A DNA stretch of 64,000 nucleotides from Escallonia rubra (taxonomy: Eukaryota; Streptophyta; Magnoliopsida; Escalloniales; Escalloniaceae), in NCBI GenBank assembly GCA_033065855.1, contig JAVXUO010001110.1:372001-436000 (forward strand), in the 5' to 3' direction. Shown here piece by piece: positions 56,970-64,000 of the stretch. The notes beneath the pieces were generated by a model. The model ran no database searches, was not told the DNA's origin, and worked only from the letters and a program-made list of their open reading frames with translations. Every line of letters starts with the position of its first letter. Position 1 is the first letter of the stretch. Made by a program: the position numbers and the translations under genes.

Positions 56970-59240
56970 GTGCTTTCTTTTCTATTATCTTTTAGAAATT
57001 GCTTATTTGCTGTAATTCAGTTCACGCATAATTTCAATCGACAAATCCATCAACACTTAACCCAAATCAATCCATCCACAACTTCGATCAATCAATCAAT
57101 CCATCTACACCTCAAATACGAATGTATACAATGTCACGCCATCAACGTTTTCCCAACTAAGGGGAGGAATGCATAACAAATACAAAGTCATCAAAGGGGA
57201 TCGAGAAGGAAGAAGGTTGAAAATTTCAGGAGCAGCGAGGGTAACAGAAGTACGAGCTCAACATATTCAATCATCGACCAAAGTAACATCATGCTCATCG
57301 TCATCCCCTTTTTCACCATCCACTTCATCGATGGGAACTGCATTGAGATCCGATTGGGAAGCATTTCCTCCTTACATTAAAAGAATGTGCATGATACCAT
57401 AGTTAATAATTGTACACAGACATTCACCCAATTAAAAATTGACTTGCCTTTGCTCTTTGATATGTTTCAAATAAGTGTGAACATATTTGTACTTTATGAT
57501 CAGACATCAGTTTGCCATGGCTCCTACAAGGCGGGCAAACTGTACCAAGGTCAAACTCTTCCTAGAGGTTTGGTCTCTATGTGTGTGTGCAGTAGAGGAT
57601 GAGGATGATTCCATCACAGCACGTGTATGCAAGTTGGTGTTGCGTATACGCCCTTTCTTCTTGTTCACAACCTCAAATGTATTACACCATAACCTATTGC
57701 CTCTTCATCCGTAATCGAGGATCCTGATGCCTGACCGAAAAGATGTTGAGATGCCATCACTGCTGAAAACTCGGCCTATAAATTAAAACAATCGAGACAC
57801 AATGTAGAGAATTAATCAATGATCAACTAATAAGCAATGAAGACATCCAAAAATTCAAAGGCAAAATTTTATATGGAATTCGCGTGAACATTCTTTGAGG
57901 CCGCTGAAACAGGCTCTCTTACAAGATGTGCTTGATCTTTAGGGATGCTCTTCTTGTGGGTCTTGTAGTATGACAGAGCAATCACATCGTGATTCAATTT
58001 GGGCGTCTAGCCGCAGTCTCATATCTGACAACAGTGTGTAGCGCAAACCAAGCATCTCGTGTGAGTAGGATCTTGGTCGGATATGTTTTCACTCCCACTC
58101 TTACTTTTTGGCTCCCAATCTTCATCAACTATCCATTTGTCAACAGTCTGCACCCAGATGCGATCCAATGAAGGTTAAAACGTTTTCAATCCTCGATTGG
58201 TGTACCTTCTGAAAATTTGTCCTTAGCATGTTCATGTGCATCGTAAGGCCACCAATGATAGCTTTTTTCCTATATGGGCAAAGAAGCCTCTCTCCCCATA
58301 GCCTGCTACTCGACGATGAAAACTCAAAGCCCTCCTGCCATTATAGAAATAAAAAATATTAGTTAATCAACTCTATAACATATTTTACAAAACATAAACT
58401 TTTAAAATTATCACACAATAAGCTCCTGCCAGGCCGAATCTCTCTTTTTGCTATCCCATTCCCTCTAATACACATAACGCTAAAAAAACGACCATTAAAC
58501 ATAACGCCAACTTTAGTAGATGCCGCACGTTCAATGAAACTGACAACAAAAAAAATTATAAGAAGATGAATACTTACATGCCCTCAGGAGTAATAATAGT
58601 TTACTATTTCATCTCATGGTTTAGAATCACGCCACATGTGGTTCAACGACCTCGATACAAAACAAAGTATAAATCATCCAAAAATATAATGTCAAAATTA
58701 ATAAGTAAGTGCAAGATAATAATGATTATACCTGATGAAGAAGATACTGATGAAGCCTCCAGCTGGAGCTGATGGATGCTAATACTCGGTGCATCGTCAC
58801 CATCTGGACTGTTGGCCTCAGTAAATGGTGCGGATGCATCTCGAACTCAACAGTGACCGTTAGTCAATCTATGCATAACTGAAAGTAGATATTATATGAT
58901 AATATTAAGTTAGTATGTAGATTCTTTATAATTATGGAGGAACAAATAAGTTAATATGTAATAGTAATCAAGTACAAGACAATGGGAAAGGGATATGCAC
59001 TATCAAGTCAATATTTCAAGTCACATAGTACAAAATAGACATCAATCATCTCCGCTAGAAGACAAGCCAATATCTTAACCATCATCGTCAATTCCATCTT
59101 GTGGTTCATTCTCTTCATCTTGAAATTCATCATCTCCGCTAGAGGACTAGCAATGTTGCGAAGGTTAAGGCATAATGCGAATACATGGACGTTGGCCCAA
59201 AATCCAATTTCAAGGTTTAAAGTCAGGGTGATTATATGAA
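56970..59240 (-). other. Possible decayed transposon coding region
   Basis: On the minus strand, stretches such as WVQTVDKWIVDEDWEPKSKS and HDVIALSYYKTHKKSIPKDQ can be read between 57890 and 58200, and an acidic SSGDDEFQDEENEPQDGIDD near 59040-59140. They suggest a worn CACTA protein region belonging to the element that begins at 55191, but I cannot assign a domain. Interrupted by stops. Confidence 0.3.
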
Positions 59241-60350
59241 TAGTTTTATTTGTCTAGAATTACCTAAGCTCAATGATTTAGAGTAAGAAAACGAAGCGCA
59301 AAGTGTCATGCAAATGACTTCTCAAGTATTCCATTTATATACAGCTAATGATAGGCTTTCTTCTTATATATGACATGGCACTTCCTAGGAGTGACACCTT
59401 GCAAAGGTGCACCATATGCCGATGATCCAAGTACTTACTTGGTCTACCTTGTGCAGCTTCACTCTGAATACCGGAATGTCCAACATACAAAATAGCAGCA
59501 TGGTAGAGTAAGACCTCGAACTAGCCATGTCAAATACCCTTACTGATTCCCATAGGTGTTAAGATATCAAAAGAAGATGATACTGATGGAAAAGCCCATG
59601 ACCGACATGCTAGGCAGAATGATGTGATGCACTTTGAAGGCTTCCTCCTGTCTTGAAGTAGCTGGGATGTCATGATCGTAAGAGGTGCCCATGATAATTG
59701 TTGATATGGTATGACTATATTACTGCAAAGGCATCCTTAGCATCATGTAGGTAATCCTTGGTGCTTCGACTTGGCGCCATGCACCGTGTCTTATGAATTA
59801 GTACCTTGCACCAGGTGTTTTGAGGTATTCAGTAATGACGTTTCTAGATCTACTATGCTAAAAGAATTGAAGAGTCCATGTACTTGGGCACTTAAAGCTT
59901 CGCTTAGGGAGAAGCCCTATGCCAAAATACTGGGGAGAATTCACCCTTGTGTTACAGGTATTTGGACTAGTGAATTGTCCTCGTGTCAAAGCACTAAGAT
60001 TAGAGCTCTCAATATACCTACCCATGATGACGAGGAGTCCAAGTGCTAAGCACTAGAAGGGGAGCTTCCTCGGGATGTCAGACACTCTAGAGAATGGGTG
60101 GAAGCATGTTTCACAACCAAGCCAAAACGTGCATGGTCTTATGAAGGATACAATGCGTGAGCGCGATGCATAAACACAGCGTAAGACGTGGTGAAAGGAT
60201 AAGATGCATGGACATGACAGATGGGTCCAGCACAAGGCGCGATAGGAAAATGCAGTGCATGAGCATGATTTTTAGAGATGATGCATAGACATGGACAAAG
60301 GGATGTAGTGCATGGGCACGACACATAAGCACAATAGAAGAATGACATCT
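59240..60350. repeat. Repeat family B, copy 2
   Basis: It follows the layout of 28860-30000: a TATA-like zone, a 'cacttcctaggagtgacac' block, then 'gagaatgggtggaagcatg...cacaaccaa' and 'gcatgg' runs, which parallel 'gagagtgggttgaagtatg...cacgaccaa' near 29847. The 60115-60345 part is made of loose 'gatgcatggacatga' units. Confidence 0.45.
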
Positions 60351-60929
60351 GAGGTTGTCAATGCATACCTAGATTGTGATGGTGTAATTTGAGGATTATG
60401 ATTGCATGTAGAGTGTTGCAAGAGCTTAGGGGTGAAAGAAGACGAAGATAGGGAATAGAGCGGATATGACATTAGTGATGGATACCCCTACCCTCTCTAT
60501 CTGGGCCACTAGTATAGAGGTACCCCCATCTAGGGTGCCCTTAGAGTACGCCATTCCTCTTCTGAGGTACCACACTACAGTGATACCCCCTTCTTTCTCT
60601 GCCTGATTTCGTGTCGTCGCTTGCATGTTGGCCTGGGTGCCTCTCTCAATTAAGTTGACTTACTGAGTTTGAGTGGTTTGGCTTTGACTGATTGACATTT
60701 CACAACACGGCATACAAAAGTGAGCCTGATAGCATCCACATGTGCTTAGCCAGAATGAGCTAGCAATACTCATTAAATCATTCTAATAGAATTCAATCCC
60801 TTTCTTCATCGTGTTTGCTCCTTTTCGATCCGTCTCACCTCTAAGTTCGTCCAACTTCGTACGCACACTTACACTTTTTGAGTAAACCAACAATATTGGC
60901 AGCGCATCAACACCTTTGGAGGTCATCTT

Positions 60930-61220
60930 CAATCGTGCCCATGCGTCGTGTCCATCCACCACATCCCTCCATTTATGTCGTCTCCATGCATCTTGCCCAT
61001 GTAGCATATCCTTATGTCGTGCCTTTCGTGCCATTTTGCGTCGTGTACCGACACCACACCCGTTCATTGCACCTATTCCCACACCTACACATCGTGCCTG
61101 AGCACCACACCCATCTGTTGTGCCCTTTGCATCGTGTCCATGCACTGCGTCCTTAAGTCACTTCTTGTGCCACTCTAAGCATCGTGCATGACCACGCACC
61201 ACACTATTCACCACATAATG
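60930..61220. repeat. Loose tandem repeat, inverted relative to 60115-60345
   Basis: 'tgcgtcgtgtccatccaccaca' units recur at about 30-45 bp spacing. They are reverse-complement-like to the 'gcatggacatgac' units 600-900 bp to the left. The short frames on both strands (RAHASCPST-type) come from the repeat. Confidence 0.45.
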
Positions 61221-61224
61221 AATG

Positions 61225-62450
61225 CTTCACCACGAATGATATTGACTTCGTGAATATATGGAAATATGTTTGCATTCTTAAGGGTTTCCTCACCAAAATC
61301 AGCTTCATAGAAGTTGTATCTAGCTTGGAGAGCTAGAAACTCCAAAAATTCACTTGCCTTCTCTTTCTTTCAAGCCCGACATCCACCACTCTACGCCTTT
61401 CTGTATTCCCTCTTTTTCATGCACCCTTTACAAATGTCCTCTCCAATGAACTCTGCAAAAAACCTAATTATTTAATCATTTAATTCTCTTTCCTATTACA
61501 TTAAGTGGCGCAAAGTTATTACCAAAATAAGATACGGATATCGGTGGATCTAAACGAGCCTAACAATCCACCACAAAATTCCATGTTCACCAATCCATCA
61601 TCTTCATCCGCCCCCTCTCCAACATACTTAAGAAAATATTACTGCAAAAGTTGATACATGTGATTGTTTTGGTCTTTTGGTCAAGACAATTTCTTGAGTC
61701 CAATCTTGCCTTGGTATACAATGAATGAGGCCCTAACCTTGTCTATGGCTAGCTGTTGAGGTTGCGACTATCTACACCTAAGCCTTCAACCAACAAATTG
61801 ATGGAGCTCCTTTGGGTATTCACAATCGTCCTATCGTAAAACGAAATGAATGCACCAACTCATTTCAAACATTTCCATCTCATCTATCCTAAATGTTGTT
61901 AATACGTACCGATGTTTTACTGTATCCAAGTAAACAAATGAATAAACAATGCTAGACAAGCAATCTTGCTGACAAATGACATTACAAATCACATTAAATC
62001 TTCGTACAATAGTGCTTCGTTGCAAACTAAAGTTCACAAAGAACATCAAATGTAGGATTGCATGCAACTCTTGTAGTGGTTTGAGATACAATCAGAATAG
62101 TTAGTTAATAGTCATGGTTATAACTTGCAACATGATTACAAGTTTACAACTTCACTTACTTGGGAAATTCATATTCTAACCCCAATTCGGATTGGTCCAC
62201 TCTAAAGTAGTGACGTTCACTAGTTCATTCTGTTTTTTTTTTTTTTTGAAAAAAACATAATGGACTAGTTCAAAATTAGAGTTAGGATATTTCTGTTGAT
62301 GTGGTTGTAATTTTTTGCAAAGTGGACTGTTGTTTTTGGTAATGTATCAACATGAGTGTTGTTTTAGATACAAAAGACAGCAAGCAATTGTCCTTATGTA
62401 AAGAACTGTGACTTTTGGATAAGAACAAATCTAAGCATTTGATGCTAAAA
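61225..62450. other. Intergenic, no gene recognised
   Basis: AT-rich sequence with a poly(T) at about 62232-62247. No bounded repeat or gene seen. Confidence 0.35.
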
Positions 62451-62452
62451 AC

Positions 62453-62488
62453 CACACCCACACCCACACCCACCCCCACCCCCCAACC
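62453..62488. repeat. (CCCACA)n/C-rich microsatellite
   Basis: Several CCCACA units pass into a C run directly left of the Mutator-like terminus. Confidence 0.85.
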
Positions 62489-63052
62489 CCGGGTTAATTT
62501 TACGCTACACCCTGTACTTAGGGGTCAGTTGCACCCAGCACCCCAGGGTTTTAAAATTGGCACCCAACACCAAAAAATTCAAAAATCTTGACTGCCATCG
62601 CCAAATGACGGTCAAAATATATGTTGACCAAACGACTGTTAGTTTTTTAGGGGCAAAAAGGTCTTATCAACCAACCAAAGCTTACATGTCACCACAGTTA
62701 GCTTTACATGTCCCAATTGACACTCCACGTCATTTCCCTCCAACGGCTCTCTCCTCCCACATAATATGGTTCAAACGGCTACTTGGGTGTATAGAAGCTC
62801 ACGCAGATGAGACTCACGCACACCCACACACATACAGACTCAGACCGTAGCTGCCATTAGAGGGAAGAAGAACTCAAGTTTAACGAGCAAAACACGAAGG
62901 TAGGGGCAGATTACTGTATGGCTTTATAAGTAGGGTTTATTTAGAAGTAGGGTTTTTTGTGATTTGGGGATTTTAGGGATTTCGGGCTTGGCTGTGTTGA
63001 ATTGATGTAAATTGGTTTTAGGGCTTTCAATTACGAGGAACAGGGTGTGGAG

Positions 63053-63603
63053 ATGAGTTCTAGTAGCAACTCAATGACTGAAATGGGAAAATGCCATGGC
63101 TGCTACTGTGGACCTTCTTGCATAAAGTATGCTAGAACGATGGACAACCCAGGAAGAAGGTTTGTTGGATGTGGCAATTATAAGGTAATTTTATGAGTTT
63201 CATATTTCAAAATTGATTTGTGAATTTTGAAATTAATATGTTGGTGTGTTTGTAGGAAATGTCTTGTGGGTACTTTGAATGGATTGACCCAGATGTCTGT
63301 GAAAGAGGGAAGGTGTTTGGAAAGAGGATCTTAAATCAAAACTCTGAAATTAGTGGCATGATTGTTGAGAAGAATAGAGTGATTGAAGATTTGAAGAAGA
63401 AGAATGGAATTTTAGAAGCTGCAATTGAGGAATTGACTGAGAAGAATGAGACATATGCCAAAGCAATTGAAGATTTGGGGAAGAAGATTAGGTTGGCAAA
63501 AAAACAAGTATGGGAGGCCAAAAACAGTGGGAAAATCACAAAGAAGTTAGTGTTTTTATTGCTGGGATTGGGTATTGTTATGTGGTTTTGTGGTGCAAAA
63601 TGA
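63053..63603 (+). CDS. GRF-type zinc finger protein with coiled coil and C-terminal membrane segment (2 exons)
   Basis: Exons 63053-63184 and 63256-63603, joined in phase 0 across a 71 bp GT-AG intron, give 159 aa. Residues about 13-60 form a GRF zinc finger: CHGCYCGPSCIKYARTMDNP, GRRFVGCGNY, then MSCGYFEWIDP. Residues about 70-135 are a Lys/Glu-rich heptad-like coiled coil (IVEKNRVIEDLKKKNGILEA). The end KLVFLLLGLGIVMWFCGAK is a hydrophobic tail-anchor-like helix. Plants have many such small GRF proteins of unknown role (At4g04775-like, by recollection). The gene lies about 560 bp inside a Mutator-like terminus, so it may be cargo of the element. No break is seen. Confidence 0.85.
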
Positions 63604-63690
63604 GGGCATAAATGTGTTAATGTTGATGCAGATTATGTGCTGGCATTGAAAAAAATGTAATTGCAATGAAGGTTTTCATATGGTTTTCAT

Positions 63691-63818
63691 ATGTTATTGC
63701 AATGAAGGTTTTCTTGAAACAATTTGAATGTCTCAAGTGTGATCTCATTTTCGTATGTTATTGCAATGAAGGTTGATTGAAACAATTTGAATGTCTCAAG
63801 TGTGATCTCATTTCCACT
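63691..63818 (+). repeat. 64 bp tandem duplication 3' of the GRF gene
   Basis: 'atgttattgcaatgaaggtt' starts at 63691 and again at 63755, each followed by 'gaaacaatttgaatgtctca' and 'agtgtgatctcattt'. The two units are almost identical, so the duplication is recent. Further loose 'aaatggctgcataaaatg' units follow to about 63910. Confidence 0.85.
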
Positions 63819-64000
63819 GAGTTGGCAAAATGACTGCTGACATAGATACAAAATGGCTGCATAAAATGACTGCAAATACAGTCAAATGGCTACATAAAAT
63901 GCCAGCAAATACTGTTAAATGGCAAATCAAAATATGGTGGTGTAACTCTTAATCAAGCTGCACAAAAAGTGGCCATGACAATTGAATGCCTAAATAAATA

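Larger units (their letters stand above)
62491..64000 (+). mobile_element. Mutator-like element, left part (continues beyond the window)
   Basis: It starts GGGTTAATTTTACGC and continues 'accctgtacttaggggtcag' and 'gcacccagcacccc', the style of terminal repeats I know from plant Mutator-like elements ('GGGTTAATTGCACCC...'). The other end and the 8-9 bp TSD are outside the window, so the call is provisional. Confidence 0.5.

Noticed and set aside
57960-62075. 'cttgtagt' words near 57973 and 62068 as right end of the CACTA element starting at 55191
   Set aside because: There are no subterminal 'cgtcgcta' repeats beside them and the flanking bases do not match the left flank.
1-64000. CRISPR arrays, bacterial operons, rRNA genes or organellar DNA
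   Set aside because: None seen; introns, SPARK, MYB and GRF genes and plant transposons all indicate plant nuclear DNA.

Overview
This is a repeat-rich stretch of a flowering-plant nuclear genome. The host gene models (a SPARK-domain GPI-anchored protein of the Arabidopsis At4g28100 type and a three-exon R2R3-MYB of the MYB41/74/102 group), the GT-AG introns and the transposon families all fit a eudicot. I cannot name the species; nothing bacterial, viral-genomic or organellar is seen.

Two host genes are clear, both on the minus strand: the GPI-anchored protein gene (506-2527, two exons) and the MYB gene (46989-48806, three exons). A third coding unit, a GRF-type zinc finger protein with a coiled coil and a C-terminal membrane segment (63053-63603, plus strand, two exons), sits just inside what looks like the terminal repeat of a Mutator-like element that runs off the right edge.

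Most of the rest is transposable elements, many with exact ends and target-site duplications (TSDs). From left to right: a hAT derivative (3622-4694), a fold-back repeat (5291-5404), a PIF/Harbinger-like element (6108-7442), two LINE 3' fragments in opposite orientation (7573-8650 and 9030-9505), a Stowaway-like MITE (9828-10200), a small non-autonomous LTR element with unfamiliar open frames (12451-15312), a 3.4 kb solo LTR (15847-19210), a Ty1/copia pol fossil (about 20990-22210), a CACTA element carrying what looks like a captured HIPL-type exon (25388-28517), several minisatellites (29.3-30.5 kb), a short retroposon with a 15 bp TSD (30854-30999), a 104 bp tandem array (31.05-31.6 kb), a second solo LTR (32134-35645) and a Ty3/gypsy gag fossil (36780-37500).

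Next comes a four-element nest: a CACTA element (37738-44049) holds a solo LTR (38450-43311), which itself holds a young TRIM (39676-40174) and a hAT element (41573-42547). Right of this are CACTA-like remnants, the MYB gene with a 375 bp hAT MITE in its second intron, a second Stowaway-like MITE (49773-50085), a retroposon-like block (51.3-52.5 kb), a tRNA-like SINE head (53.3 kb), and a CACTA left end with a SIRE-like copia solo LTR inside it (55628-56866).

The overall picture is a gene-poor region built by successive insertions and trimmed by LTR-LTR recombination: four solo LTRs, but no complete large LTR element. The most novel candidates are the small LTR element at 12.4-15.3 kb with its ATCGAT-type repeat array, the CACTA element with a captured exon, and the GRF/coiled-coil/membrane gene in a Mutator-like context. 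All assignments were made by eye; no database search was run.
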